Part shown: piece by piece, positions 7,687-16,600 of the stretch
Numbering within the stretch: position 1 is the stretch's first letter
Layout: each line of letters opens with the position of its first letter
Origin: a virus
IMG/VR virus record: IMGVR_UViG_3300009183_000284
Span: 1-28,755 of that record
Direction: 5' to 3' (one strand)
DNA: 28,755 bases
The notes under the pieces: generated by a model
The model's database searches: none
The model's input: only the letters and a program-made list of their open reading frames with translations
What the model was told of the DNA's origin: nothing
Translations under genes and position numbers: made by a program

Positions 7687-9102
7687 ATGGCCGCAGAGAA
7701 GAATTTGAAACCTGTACTGGATGCCATCAACACCATTACAGAAACACAATCAAAGTTTAATACCAAGTTGGAAGAAATCGAAGTAGGCTCCAAGTCTGTT
7801 CGAAACAATTCCACCCTCAACGCTCCTCACGTGCGTAAGGGCGAAAACTCCATGGGTTCAAGAGGCTACAGCTTTGTTAAGTTGTTCGGTCTTTTGAGAG
7901 GCGAACTTTCCCCCGAAACCGCAAGGGTTGAATGGGAAATGGCTCAAAACCTTCAGAAACTTTATGTTGATCGCCTTGGCTATGCTAAAGCGCACACCAA
8001 TACCGTAATGGCTCCATTCGGCTCTGCCTATATCGCTGAAATCCCCGGTGAAGAAGGCTTCGCTAAAGAAATCAGGGAAATCGTTTCCGCTGGTATTACC
8101 GGCTACGATAGAGAAGAAGTTCGTGGCATCCGTGCTAAGAACTGGGGCGTTCAAAAAGCCATGTCTTGGATCGACGAAAGTCAAGGCGGTGCATTAGTTG
8201 CTCCTCCTATCCAAGGCGAACTTATTGAACTCTTGCGTAATAACGAAGTGTTCATGAGTGCTGGTGCTCGCACCATTGCTATGCCACCAAATGGACGTAT
8301 TACTTTCCCACGTCAAACCAATGCAGGAACAGCTTACTGGGTTGGTGAATCCAGTGCAGTTCAAGACTCTACCCCTGCAACAGGTGACGTGCTCTTGCAA
8401 GCTAAAAAGCTCGGTATCCTTTGCAAAGTTCCAAATGAACTTTTCCGATTTAGTTCGGTATCGGTTGAAATGTTTTTACGTGAAGACATTAGCCGTGTAC
8501 TTGCTCTTCGTCTGGATAAGTCATTGTTGGAAGCTGTTGGTTCAACCAATGAGCCTAAAGGTTTGATCAATTATGCTGGTATCACCAAGCATACCTCAAG
8601 CACTGTAGGTGCAAACGGTAACACCTTCACACCAGAAGATGTTGCAAACATGATTGGTAAAGTCGAAGAACAAAACGCACAGTTTAAGTCCTTCGTCATG
8701 CGTCCTCTTATGTATGCTGCAATCGCAAATCGTCGTGCTGACGCTGTTAGTGCGAACGACAACAAGGGACCATTTGTGTTCAATATGTTCCGTGAACTGA
8801 ACGCAAATATCGACTTCTCAAGAAGCACCCCTGGCAATTTGTACGGTCACCCCGTATTTAAGAGCACCCAAATTTCTGCTGGTCGTACTAAAGGTAGCGC
8901 AAGCAATCTTTCCTACGTCCTCGGTGGTGATTTTGCTGATTACCTCATTGCTATGTCGGGTGCGATTGAATTCCAAATTTCAACACAAGGTGACACACCA
9001 TTTACTACCGACCAAACGTGGTATCGAGGGATCATGTATTGTGACGGCGCACCACGCCATGAAGCATCTTTCGTAATGTGTGACAACCTTTTGGTATCCT
9101 AA
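7687..9102 (+). CDS. Major capsid protein, HK97 fold
   Basis: This is the main shell subunit (Phage_capsid, PF05065). Residues 1-~165 form a long N-terminal arm with a helical delta-like start (about 5-32), probably removed in part by the protease encoded two genes upstream. The fold proper begins near residue 160, where GGALVAPPIQGELIELLRNN leads to the TIAMPPNGRITFPRQ strand, the spine helix region SVEMFLREDISRVLALRLDK, and EPKGLINYAG. The C-terminal third (GNLYGHPVFKSTQIS, DQTWYRGIMYCDGAP) matches the A domain. The length of 471 aa fits an uncleaved precursor. A strong AAGGAG site lies 7 nt before the ATG, as expected for a highly expressed gene. Tandem TAA stops are followed by a perfect hairpin. 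Confidence 0.93.
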   Translation: MAAEKNLKPVLDAINTITETQSKFNTKLEEIEVGSKSVRNNSTLNAPHVRKGENSMGSRGYSFVKLFGLLRGELSPETARVEWEMAQNLQKLYVDRLGYAKAHTNTVMAPFGSAYIAEIPGEEGFAKEIREIVSAGITGYDREEVRGIRAKNWGVQKAMSWIDESQGGALVAPPIQGELIELLRNNEVFMSAGARTIAMPPNGRITFPRQTNAGTAYWVGESSAVQDSTPATGDVLLQAKKLGILCKVPNELFRFSSVSVEMFLREDISRVLALRLDKSLLEAVGSTNEPKGLINYAGITKHTSSTVGANGNTFTPEDVANMIGKVEEQNAQFKSFVMRPLMYAAIANRRADAVSANDNKGPFVFNMFRELNANIDFSRSTPGNLYGHPVFKSTQISAGRTKGSASNLSYVLGGDFADYLIAMSGAIEFQISTQGDTPFTTDQTWYRGIMYCDGAPRHEASFVMCDNLLVS

Positions 9103-9117
9103 TAACCTTTGATCTTT

Positions 9118-9142
9118 GCCCAGAGACTAATAATCTCTGGGC
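9118..9142 (+). terminator. 9-bp hairpin after the capsid gene
   Basis: GCCCAGAGA (9118-9126) and TCTCTGGGC (9134-9142) pair perfectly around a 7-nt loop. Only TTT follows, so it is a weak terminator at best. A partial terminator or a 3' end protecting the capsid transcript is more likely, because the operon must continue downstream. Confidence 0.6.
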
Positions 9143-9173
9143 TTTACTACCCTAAATATAAGGACCTTTCACA

Positions 9174-9593
9174 ATGCCAGCTACATTTATTGCCGATCTA
9201 AAGAATCAAGGTATGGGCGCAGCAACCATTGCACCCGTTACCGCACCCGCATCTACCGTTACCGGAGCTACTGTTGACATGCAACTATCTGACGGAGTCG
9301 TCAATGTGTTGCTAGTTACCGGAACCCTTTCTGGTGGCACAGCCCCTACCCTTGCTGTCAAAGTACAAGAGAGTTCAGACGATTCCGTTTGGACAGACCT
9401 TAAGTCTTTTGACACCATTTCTGGTGCTGACCTTAGTGGCCAGTTCCAGTTCTTGGGTAAGCTTCTTCGTAACAAACAGTACCTTCGTGCTGTTGCAACA
9501 GTAACCGGTGCTCCAACCGCTTTGCCCTTGTCTGTTGTAATCATTGCAGGCAAGAAAATTGCAGGCACTGGTAATGGTGCGTTAGTTAGCTAA
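9174..9593 (+). CDS. Probable head decoration-type protein (139 aa)
   Basis: A small Ala/Thr/Val-rich protein predicted to be beta-rich, with the pattern LAVKVQESSDDSVWTDLKSF that recurs in small virion proteins encoded just after phage capsid genes. It has no signal peptide or membrane helix. By position between the capsid and connector genes it may decorate the capsid surface, but this is inferred from order and general resemblance. AAGGA lies upstream of the ATG. The preceding hairpin could let this gene be expressed at a different level from the capsid protein. Confidence 0.6.
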   Translation: MPATFIADLKNQGMGAATIAPVTAPASTVTGATVDMQLSDGVVNVLLVTGTLSGGTAPTLAVKVQESSDDSVWTDLKSFDTISGADLSGQFQFLGKLLRNKQYLRAVATVTGAPTALPLSVVIIAGKKIAGTGNGALVS

Positions 9594-9620
9594 GCAGTAA
9601 ACTTCAACCCCGGATATATC

Positions 9621-10289
9621 ATGCTCACTAGCCTCCCACAGCTTAAGGCATTCTTAAATATTCCGGGGTCTGATACTGCCCAAGACCGCCAAATCAAAGC
9701 AATCCAATCTGCTGCCGAATCTATCGTTTTGTCTCGCATCAAACGAAACATAGAAAAAAACACCTACACCGAATACTACGCTGGTAACTCGCAAAGATCG
9801 ATTGTACTTCGCAATCGACCCGTCCTTTCTATTCAAAGTATTAACGAAGATTTTAACGCTTATAACGGAACACGTGAAAGTTCTTTTCTTCCTGCCAGTT
9901 TATTAACCCAAGGTTACCATTACGTTTTAGATGTAGACACGGGAACAACCGAATCTAAGTCTGGGTTAGTCATTCGTATCGGTGGTGTTTGGATGGAAGT
10001 AGGGAGGGTTTACTTCCCCGGCAAATTGTCAGCGGAAATAGGGCCTACCTACGGCAATCTAAAAGTCAGCTACACCGCTGGATTTGAAGAGGTTCCTCAA
10101 GACCTCCAATATGCCGTTTGTCTTTTAGTTTCTTTTATGCGTCGTAATGTAAATGTTGGTGGGGTTTTAGCATCCGAAAAAATTGGGGATTACGAATACA
10201 AGTTATTTGATCCTTCATTGAATGCAACTAATCCTATGATTGCTTCTGTGGATCAAATCCTTACAAGATATAGGGAGCAATCCCTGTAA
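9621..10289 (+). CDS. Head-tail connector (adaptor) protein, HK97 gp6-like (222 aa)
   Basis: It should form the adaptor ring beneath the portal. The N-terminal helices (LPQLKAFLNIPGSDTAQDRQ, then a helix with SAAESIVLSRIKRNI) and the C-terminal FEEVPQDLQYAVCLLVSFM helix match the Phage_connect_1/gp6-like pattern. The middle (YYAGNSQRSIVLRNRPVLSI) is the typical beta insertion. It is somewhat longer than the ~110-180 residues of many members because of extra central loops. The ribosome site before the ATG at 9621 is weak (GGA). Its stop overlaps the next start as TAATG. Confidence 0.8.
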   Translation: MLTSLPQLKAFLNIPGSDTAQDRQIKAIQSAAESIVLSRIKRNIEKNTYTEYYAGNSQRSIVLRNRPVLSIQSINEDFNAYNGTRESSFLPASLLTQGYHYVLDVDTGTTESKSGLVIRIGGVWMEVGRVYFPGKLSAEIGPTYGNLKVSYTAGFEEVPQDLQYAVCLLVSFMRRNVNVGGVLASEKIGDYEYKLFDPSLNATNPMIASVDQILTRYREQSL

Positions 10290-10630
10290 TGTTTTCAACG
10301 CACCTTCTCAACCAATTGATAACTCTTGAACGACCTTTGATAACGATTGACGCTTCAGCCGGATCAAAAAGGGAAGTTTGGGAACCCGTACCCGACGCTG
10401 TAAACATTTATGCATCTATTCAGCCTGTTTCTAGTAAGATTAGACAAGAGTATGCTTCCCGCCAAATAGTAATTACCCACCGTATTTACCTTAGCTCGGA
10501 TCTTAAATCTAAACGTGGGGATCGTATAAGACTTGTAGGCAGCGAAACCTATTATTTAATAACCGGATTTTTTAATCAAGCGGGTAAGAATTCCGTCTAC
10601 ATGATTGAGGGACGGGAGGTTGTTCCCTAA
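10289..10630 (+). CDS. Head closure (head-tail joining) protein (113 aa)
   Basis: A small beta-barrel protein of the head-tail joining family (PF05521-like), which plugs the connector and meets the tail. Visible family features are the N-terminal LITLERP strand, the YASIQPVSSKIRQEYASRQ stretch, and the C-terminal DRIRLVGSETYYLITGFFNQ, which resembles the usual D-R-I-x-x-x-G...Y-x-I-x-G pattern. The length is typical. It overlaps both neighbours by one base (TAATG on each side), pointing to coupled translation with the connector and terminator proteins. Confidence 0.8.
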   Translation: MFSTHLLNQLITLERPLITIDASAGSKREVWEPVPDAVNIYASIQPVSSKIRQEYASRQIVITHRIYLSSDLKSKRGDRIRLVGSETYYLITGFFNQAGKNSVYMIEGREVVP

Positions 10631-11337
10631 TGCCTCTTCCCCTTCCAACCCTCACTCTCTCTCGAACTAACGCTACGTCTTATGGTTGCGCTTTAACTTT
10701 TCCTGCTGGGTATACTTGTGATCTGTATGTTCGCACGACAGATAACCTTAGTAGCCAATATTATTATTTTGCATCTATCTCCGCTTCTGGGGTTATAAAC
10801 GTTACAGGAAGAAACGCATATTCTTACCAGCAAATTTTTGCGATAACTAAAGACGCTCAAGGGTCAATATCTTTACCCGCTTTTTCTTCTATAGACTTAA
10901 ACGAACCTGACTCTATTCTTAGTGCCATAAAAAGTAAGTGGTACTCCAACTCTGCCCTGTTAGCAAAGTTCCCCGGAGGGTTGTTTGCTAACGAAGCTCC
11001 CGAATCAATAGATAAAAAAGCACTTGTGATGCCTTATGTCATTGTTCGAGACAGCGACAGGGACTTTACCTTTTTGATGGAGAGTCTTTATTTTGAAGGT
11101 ACAAACTTAGAATTCATCTGTTTTGCGCCAGGAGCTTTCTTGGCCGATGAGTGTATCGACTTGATCCGATCCCATTTTGATTGGCAACCCATCACTTTTA
11201 AACAAGGAACCACTAAATCGGTTTCTGTCCAGCCGGTGAAGCAATCTGTTGGTTCTGAAAATTTTAGGTATAAAGATGGTAATTTAATCTATCGGGGATC
11301 TGTAACATACGATATTATAGTAACTAGGACATTATAG
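10630..11337 (+). CDS. Tail terminator-like protein with an N-terminal Ig/FnIII-like domain (235 aa)
   Basis: The C-terminal ~145 residues resemble the DUF3168/tail-terminator group. They have a leading helix (SILSAIKSKWYSNSALLAKF), PGGLFANEAPESIDKKALVM with PYVIV, then ESLYFEGTNLEFICFAPGAF and an end strand. This protein would cap the tail tube and join it to the head. The first ~85 residues are an extra beta-rich domain like fibronectin type III or Ig modules found in phage virion proteins (TCDLYVRTTDNLSSQYYYFA). Typical terminators are 110-150 residues, so this is a fusion. The start overlaps the previous stop (TAATG). I am fairly sure of the C-terminal part and less sure of the N-terminal fold. 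Confidence 0.7.
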   Translation: MPLPLPTLTLSRTNATSYGCALTFPAGYTCDLYVRTTDNLSSQYYYFASISASGVINVTGRNAYSYQQIFAITKDAQGSISLPAFSSIDLNEPDSILSAIKSKWYSNSALLAKFPGGLFANEAPESIDKKALVMPYVIVRDSDRDFTFLMESLYFEGTNLEFICFAPGAFLADECIDLIRSHFDWQPITFKQGTTKSVSVQPVKQSVGSENFRYKDGNLIYRGSVTYDIIVTRTL

Positions 11338-11359
11338 TTTTTTACTAAGGAGATTTTTA

Positions 11360-11878
11360 ATGGCTACTTCGCTATCTATTTCTGGAATTAAAGCTGGTTT
11401 TAGCTGGGGTTTTTCAAAAACAACCAATGTTGGAAGTGACACTTCTAATTCCGGTTCTTTTGGCTACAGTGCTAGTCTTTCCCAAGGCACTGGTGCAAAT
11501 GCAGCAAACAAATTTTACGCAGATGAAATCACCATTGCGGGTGGTGCTTCCGTAGATTTAGACCTTGCTGGTGTGTTGGTTGACGTTTTTTCAGCCACAA
11601 CCACTTTTACCAAAATCCGATTAATTTATATTGAGGTTGTAGTTTCCGATGCTAGCACCGGAGACTCTATTTCAGTAGGTGGCTCAACCGCTGCTTTCTC
11701 AAGTTTCTTGGGTGATGCTACTGATAAAATTAAAATTAAGAATGGTGGCTGTTTCCAGCTTGCTTGTAAAGATGCTGCTGCTTATGCAGTGACAGCTACA
11801 ACCGGTGACATTCTTAAAATCATCAACCTCGACAGTACCCTCCCCGTTGTAGTTCGAATTGGACTTGCAGGGGAGTAG
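11360..11878 (+). CDS. Probable virion protein of unknown role (172 aa)
   Basis: A Ser/Thr/Ala/Gly-rich, beta-predicted protein with the core pattern FYADEITIAGGASVDLDLAG followed by FTKIRLIYIEVV. Similar proteins occur in structural modules of several siphophages without an assigned function. AAGGAG (11347-11352) lies 7 nt upstream of the ATG, a strong site suggesting high expression. It sits between the tail terminator and the tube-like genes, so it may be a tail or head surface protein. It is not clearly a copy of the two following tube-like proteins. Confidence 0.6.
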   Translation: MATSLSISGIKAGFSWGFSKTTNVGSDTSNSGSFGYSASLSQGTGANAANKFYADEITIAGGASVDLDLAGVLVDVFSATTTFTKIRLIYIEVVVSDASTGDSISVGGSTAAFSSFLGDATDKIKIKNGGCFQLACKDAAAYAVTATTGDILKIINLDSTLPVVVRIGLAGE

Positions 11879-11920
11879 TTTACTTTTTGATCTTAATCAT
11901 TAACTTTAGGAGTATTTTTA

Positions 11921-12397
11921 ATGGCTACAGCAATTTCCGGTTTTCGTGGTCGTGTAACTGTTGCAGGGATTGCCCCAGCATACGCTGAGAGTAACTTACT
12001 TGCTACCAAATGGTCTGTAACTTACAAAACTGAATTACAAGATTGTTCAAGTTTTGAAGAAGAAACGGGGGGTGCTAACGGTGCTATTACCCCGATTAGT
12101 CGATATGTTCAATCCATGTCGGATCTTGAATTCAATCTAGATGCTTTTTACGACATTGAACTTGGCATTATACCTTCGCTTAAGCCCGGTGCTAGGATTA
12201 AATGCCAATTGTATACTAATAAAGCACCTGAAGCTAAATATGGTAATTTAGCTGCTGCTAATAATCCTTCTATAACTCGTAAATTTGAGTTTGAGGCTTT
12301 GGTTGAAAACCTTACGGTTGATACCGAAGTACGTGGTGTAATCAAATACACCATCTCTGGTAAAGTATCTGGTGGTACAAGTATAACTTTGGCTTAA
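11921..12397 (+). CDS. Tail tube-like protein, first paralog (158 aa)
   Basis: By position just before the chaperone pair and by its predicted beta-sandwich nature it is a good candidate for the tail tube subunit. It shares several spaced motifs with the 158-residue protein encoded at 12456-12932. These are G-x-x-GRV-x-V/L-AG near the start, A-x-KW-S/T-V-x-Y, an Asp/Ser stretch near residue 42, A-F-Y-D in the middle, a PG followed by a hydrophobic strand and K, and VEVRGV/I...SGK near the end. It has a good ribosome site (AGGAG). The tube identity is inferred from order and paralogy, not from a motif unique to tubes. Confidence 0.7.
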   Translation: MATAISGFRGRVTVAGIAPAYAESNLLATKWSVTYKTELQDCSSFEEETGGANGAITPISRYVQSMSDLEFNLDAFYDIELGIIPSLKPGARIKCQLYTNKAPEAKYGNLAAANNPSITRKFEFEALVENLTVDTEVRGVIKYTISGKVSGGTSITLA

Positions 12398-12412
12398 TAA
12401 TGTTTAACTTTG

Positions 12413-12438
12413 TTGAGGAGGCTTAAAAACCTCCTCAA
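12413..12438 (+). terminator. 9-bp hairpin between the two tube-like genes
   Basis: TTGAGGAGG (12413-12421) and CCTCCTCAA (12430-12438) pair perfectly around an 8-nt loop. No U-tract follows, so full termination is unlikely. It may protect the 3' end of the first tube-like transcript or lower expression of later genes. Confidence 0.55.
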
Positions 12439-12455
12439 TAATTGAAGGGGCATTT

Positions 12456-12932
12456 ATGGCCGTATTAATGGGATATGACGGCAGAGTGGTTTTAGCGGGT
12501 CAAGTCATGCGGGCTAATAAATGGACAGTAGACTACTCAGTTGAAACAGAAGATATGACAAGCACTCAAGGTGCTCAAGCTTCCACTGCTCAAAGAGTAG
12601 ACGCTTCGGCTTACAAATTTAATACTAAATATGCCATTCCAAAGGTTTGCGATATTAGCGCAACAATTGAAGCTTTTTATGACACAATTGCCGTGAATCA
12701 AAACGGGGTAGGACGGTTCACTAATTGGATTACAGCAGGACACAGCGTTCAACCCGGCAAGGAATACCCGTTACAATTGTTTCCAAGTAAGACAGTATTA
12801 CCGGGTGCTTATTGGCACTTTCAAAAATTTCTTATTACACAAATAACGATGACGGTAGAAGTTCGTGGAATCGTTAGGATGGTTTTTAGCGGGAAAAACA
12901 ATCATCCAGACTATGACATAATTTTCCTGTAG
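12456..12932 (+). CDS. Tail tube-like protein, second paralog (158 aa)
   Basis: It has the same length as the preceding tube-like protein and shares its motif order (GYDGRVVLAG, ANKWTVDY, IEAFYD, VEVRGIVRMVFSGK), so the pair arose by duplication and then diverged strongly. It could be a second tube subunit, a tube-initiator or a distal tail protein with a tube-like fold, as several siphophages encode tube-like proteins with different roles. AGGGG precedes the ATG. A perfect hairpin separates it from the first copy, which may let the two be made in different amounts. Confidence 0.65.
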   Translation: MAVLMGYDGRVVLAGQVMRANKWTVDYSVETEDMTSTQGAQASTAQRVDASAYKFNTKYAIPKVCDISATIEAFYDTIAVNQNGVGRFTNWITAGHSVQPGKEYPLQLFPSKTVLPGAYWHFQKFLITQITMTVEVRGIVRMVFSGKNNHPDYDIIFL

Positions 12933-12941
12933 GAGTTTAAA

Positions 12942-13385
12942 ATGGCTGAGATTTCGAGAGCTTTGGGATTAGGAAGTAGTTTTGAACATGACGGTAAAAC
13001 GTACACATGTTCCCCGTGGACATACAAAATCCAAGGTGAGTTTGAAAGGTATTTAGAAGATCACGCAGTTCGCATAGCAAAACGTATGCGTCAGTATTTA
13101 ACAGCAGAAGAGTATTCTGACCTTATTGCTAAGACTCAAAAAGACATTGCAGAAGGTTACTATGCATTTGGATCCCCGCCTTGTATGCGAGCCATGCAGA
13201 CGTTGACCCACTTTAAGAAAATCCTTTTTCTTTGTCTTACTCCAAACCATCCTGAGATCGAAATCAACATTGTTGATGAATTGGTACAGAGCCGTTTGGA
13301 AGAGATGATGAATAAGGTTGGGGAAGCAAATAACGACCCAAACCCGAATGGTCCGGAGGCAACTCAGAACCAGGCCGCCGGATAA
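12942..13385 (+). CDS. Tail assembly chaperone, short form (147 aa)
   Basis: It corresponds by position and size to lambda gpG. It should bind the tape measure protein and help recruit tube subunits, and is not kept in the virion. The N-terminus (ALGLGSSFEHDGKTYTCSPW) and the helical middle fit short chaperones seen before tape measure genes. The final residues after 134 are Asn/Pro/Gln-rich, as expected for a dispensable tail past the slip site. AGGAG lies upstream of the ATG. The slip site at 13337-13343 lets some ribosomes continue into the -1 frame. Confidence 0.8.
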   Translation: MAEISRALGLGSSFEHDGKTYTCSPWTYKIQGEFERYLEDHAVRIAKRMRQYLTAEEYSDLIAKTQKDIAEGYYAFGSPPCMRAMQTLTHFKKILFLCLTPNHPEIEINIVDELVQSRLEEMMNKVGEANNDPNPNGPEATQNQAAG

Positions 13386-13672
13386 CTGTAGCAGGTATTT
13401 TTTCCGCTTTAGTTAAAGAGCCTTTCAATCTTAGCATGGAAGAGATTGGTTTATTAACTCCTTATCAGATTAAGAACGTTTTCTTTAGACCAAAAGAAGC
13501 GGACGAACCTATTGGGCAATTGCAAAGCGAAAAAGAAATCTTTTGGAAGGTTCATAGGGACTGGAAAAGTTTATCGGAAGAAGAGACACAAGCATTATGG
13601 ACTAAAGGTCAAGCCGATAATCAAAAGTTCATTGATGAAGCAATTAAGAAACAAAACGAAAAACAGGGGTAA
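12942..13672 (+). CDS. Tail assembly chaperone, frameshifted long form (about 243 aa)
   Basis: This is the lambda gpGT-like product. Ribosomes read codons from 12942 to 13343 (134 residues), slip back one base on CCCAAAC, and continue from 13343 to the stop at 13672 (109 residues). The -1 frame is open from 13334 and encodes a coherent sequence before any ATG (RRITVAGIFSALVKEPFNLS), followed by MEEIGLLTPYQIKNVFF and a helical, charged end. This resembles the T domain of other phages, with its TP-Q-x-x motif. The ATG at 13436 has no good ribosome site, so separate initiation is unlikely. The tape measure gene starts 5 nt after the stop. Confidence 0.8.
13337..13382 (+). promoter_or_regulatory. 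Programmed -1 ribosomal frameshift signal
   Basis: CCCAAAC (13337-13343) fits the X-XXY-YYZ slippery heptamer and is in register, since the zero-frame codons are CCA AAC. After an 8-nt spacer there is a stem TCCGG (13352-13356) with CCGGA (13378-13382). It continues past one A-G mismatch into GGC (13358-13360) with GCC (13374-13376), with a 13-nt loop. Spacing and layout are textbook for -1 frameshifting. Confidence 0.85.
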
Positions 13673-13677
13673 TTGTC

Positions 13678-16600
13678 ATGGCAAGTCAAGGTGACGGACA
13701 CAAGAACCCCAAACTTTCCCAAGTTCCTTATACAGGACAGGAAGCTGTCCGAAAGATATTTGAGAACTTTTCTCAGATGTCCGCTTCTCTTTCCCGCTTT
13801 AGTGTTCAGCTAGATGCTATTCAAGAGTCTGCCAAAACCATTGGCATCGAGTTTTCCCACCTCGCATTTATAATGCATTCCGCTAGGTCACACTTTAGTA
13901 AACCTAGCGGATCTTCATCTCCTCACCGCATGGATCGTCAATCAGATCACGATCACTTTAACCAATTCGCTTTCCGTGAACTTGGTAAAATCCGTATCAA
14001 GCAACAAATCGCAAAAGAAACAGGAACGTCAGATTCCACGAAAGACGATGCTCAGCGCCTTAAAGATCACGAACAGTTTTTACGTGACAAAGCGGAGATG
14101 ACGAAGAACTATTACGAAAAAATAAAAACCGCAAAAACAACTGCGGGTACTGCCGAGTTTGCAGAAGAAGAAAAACGTCGTGCTGAAGACAAAGCCTCAC
14201 ATGAAAAATATCTTGCTGACAAAACAAAACTAACACAAGACTATCACAATGCGGTCAAGGCAAAGAAAGCTACCCCCGGCACACCTGAGAACACAGCGGA
14301 ACAAGCTCGCTTAAAAGATGAAGAGAAGGATCATTTAGCTTACCTTGTTAAAAAAGCTGAGATGACCAAAGCCTATTACGAAAAAATAAAGACCGCTAAA
14401 AATACAATTGGAACGACAGAAAACACAGCGGAACAATCTCGTTTAAAAGACGAAGAAAAAGATCATTTAGCTTACCTTGTTAAAAAAGCGGCAATGACTA
14501 AAGACTATTACGAAAAAATAAAGACCGCTAAAAACACAATTGGAACAGTAGAAAACGCTGAAGAACAAAAGCATCGTAATGAAGATAATAAAGCCCATTT
14601 AGAATACCTTGCCCAAAAATCTAAATTAACAAAAGAATATCATGAAAACATAAAGTTAAAAAAGAGTACTCCCGGCACTCCCGAAAACGATAGTGAAAAA
14701 GATCGTTTAAAAGACGAAGAAAAATCTCAATTAGAATACCTTGCTAATAAGGCAGAAATATCTAAAAACTATTATGAAAAAATAAAAAACGCTAAAAAAA
14801 CCGTTGGGACTGCCGAATTTGCGGAAGAGGAAGCACGTCGTGCTGAAGACAAAGTTGCACATGAAAAATATCTTACGGACAAATCCCAATTAACAAAAGA
14901 GTATCACGCAAGCGTAAAGTTGAAAAAGGCAACCCCCGGTACTCCCGAAAACACTTCTGAAAAAGCCCGCATAGCTGAGGGGGAAAAAGCCCATTTAGAA
15001 TACCTCAATAAAAAAGCTGCCGACACCCAAAAGTATTATGCCGATGCCAAAGCTGCCAAAGCCGCTAGTTTACTAGACCCTACTAGCGACGCTTCTAAAA
15101 CCGCTGCTTCAGACCAAGCGGCTTCTTTAGCCTTGTACACTGCATGGCTTCAAAAAAAGAAGCAACACTCGGAAGAATTTTATGCTGGTGAAACAGCACG
15201 AAAGAAAAAAGAAAGCCTGGTTATTGATTTAGGTACTGGCAATACAAAACAAGAAAACGATGATCTCGAAAAGATTGCTCCGTACCTTGCTTTTTTGCAG
15301 CTAAAAGTAAACAAGGCAAAAACATTTTACGACCTACAAAAAAAAGCCAGAGAATTACAAACAAAGACTGAACGAGACGAGCGTAGAGCAAAGCAAGCTC
15401 CTCTTGCAAAACCGTACCAAGACCGAAAAAACGCTGCTAAAGATGCTGGTGATACGCACACGATGATTGACGAATTTGGGGAAGATCGCATTGCCCCCTA
15501 CGTTGATTTTTTATTCGCTAAAGAAGAAGAATTAAGCGCCCATTTAAGACGTATGCAAGGTATTAAAAAAGGTGGTTTTGCAGAAGATGTAAAACATACC
15601 GGTGCTGGTATCAAGAAGGATAACGATGATAGTGATTGGAAACCAAGAGAACGGATGGCAGAAAAAGAACGAGAGGCTTTAGGAGATACCCTTGGTGTAT
15701 CTGCTTCTTACTCGCAGCCTTTACAAGAGTACATGTCTTACTTAGGTTTAAAAGAATCTGTTTTATCCGCACACTTAACTGCAATGGAAAGTATTAGAAA
15801 CAAAGCTAAGACCCCTGAGCAACTGGAGCGTATCGAGCAAAAAAAGAAAACCAAAGAAGAAAACAAAATTAAAGATGCGGATCCTAATTATAAAAAGTCT
15901 GATGATAAAGATCGAATTGAAGAAGAAAAATCTTATTACGTAAAGTTTATTGAAGACTTACAAACTTTTTATGACAAGAAATATTCCGTTACGATGCTGG
16001 GTGAAGAACGAATGGATGGGCTTTGGTCTTCAATAAAGTCTAAAAGAAAATCCGGTAAAAAAGACGTAGATGCCATTATCAATCCTGACCCCAAAAATCC
16101 TTTAGCCCCAGAAGATAATAAGGTAGGTAAGAAAAAAAAGGGATCAAAGAAAGATAAGCAAGAATTTACTGAGGCTGTCAAACAATCTGATATTTCTGAG
16201 AAATATATCATAGTGGTTGATACCGAAACTGCATCTAAAAGTGGTACTAAGGTGGGCACAGATGAGTATTTTAGATCCGCTGAAATCATACAAGTTGCAG
16301 CTAGTGTCATTGATAAAGCTACGGGTAACGTTGTTAAAAGTCTAAATATTTTTGTGGATAAGCCAGATACTCACTCTCTTGCCGAAAATGATAAGTTTGA
16401 TAATCTTCGTAATGCGTATAACGCTGCCCCTAAGGTTAGTAAAGATGAAGCTGCTACTATCTTAAGTAGTTTTCTTGATGAATTTGAAGGTAAAGAGGGT
16501 GGAATGGTTGGGGTGGCTAAAAGCTCATTTGATCAAAAACTGGGTAAAAATGCAGGCCATGAAGATGAAACTGATCCTTTAAAAAATCAGCTTAAGAGAA

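Noticed and set aside
9118-9142. Strong rho-independent terminator that ends the head operon
   Set aside because: Only three T residues follow the stem, and the structural genes continue directly downstream without a new clear promoter.
13436-13672. Separate 78-residue gene starting at ATG 13436
   Set aside because: The frame is open and protein-like well upstream, no good ribosome site precedes the ATG, and a canonical slip site links it to the chaperone gene.
14044-15099. Regular 132-bp repeats as a CRISPR array
   Set aside because: The period is in frame and encodes a continuous protein repeat. Units vary by codon and have no repeat/spacer structure.
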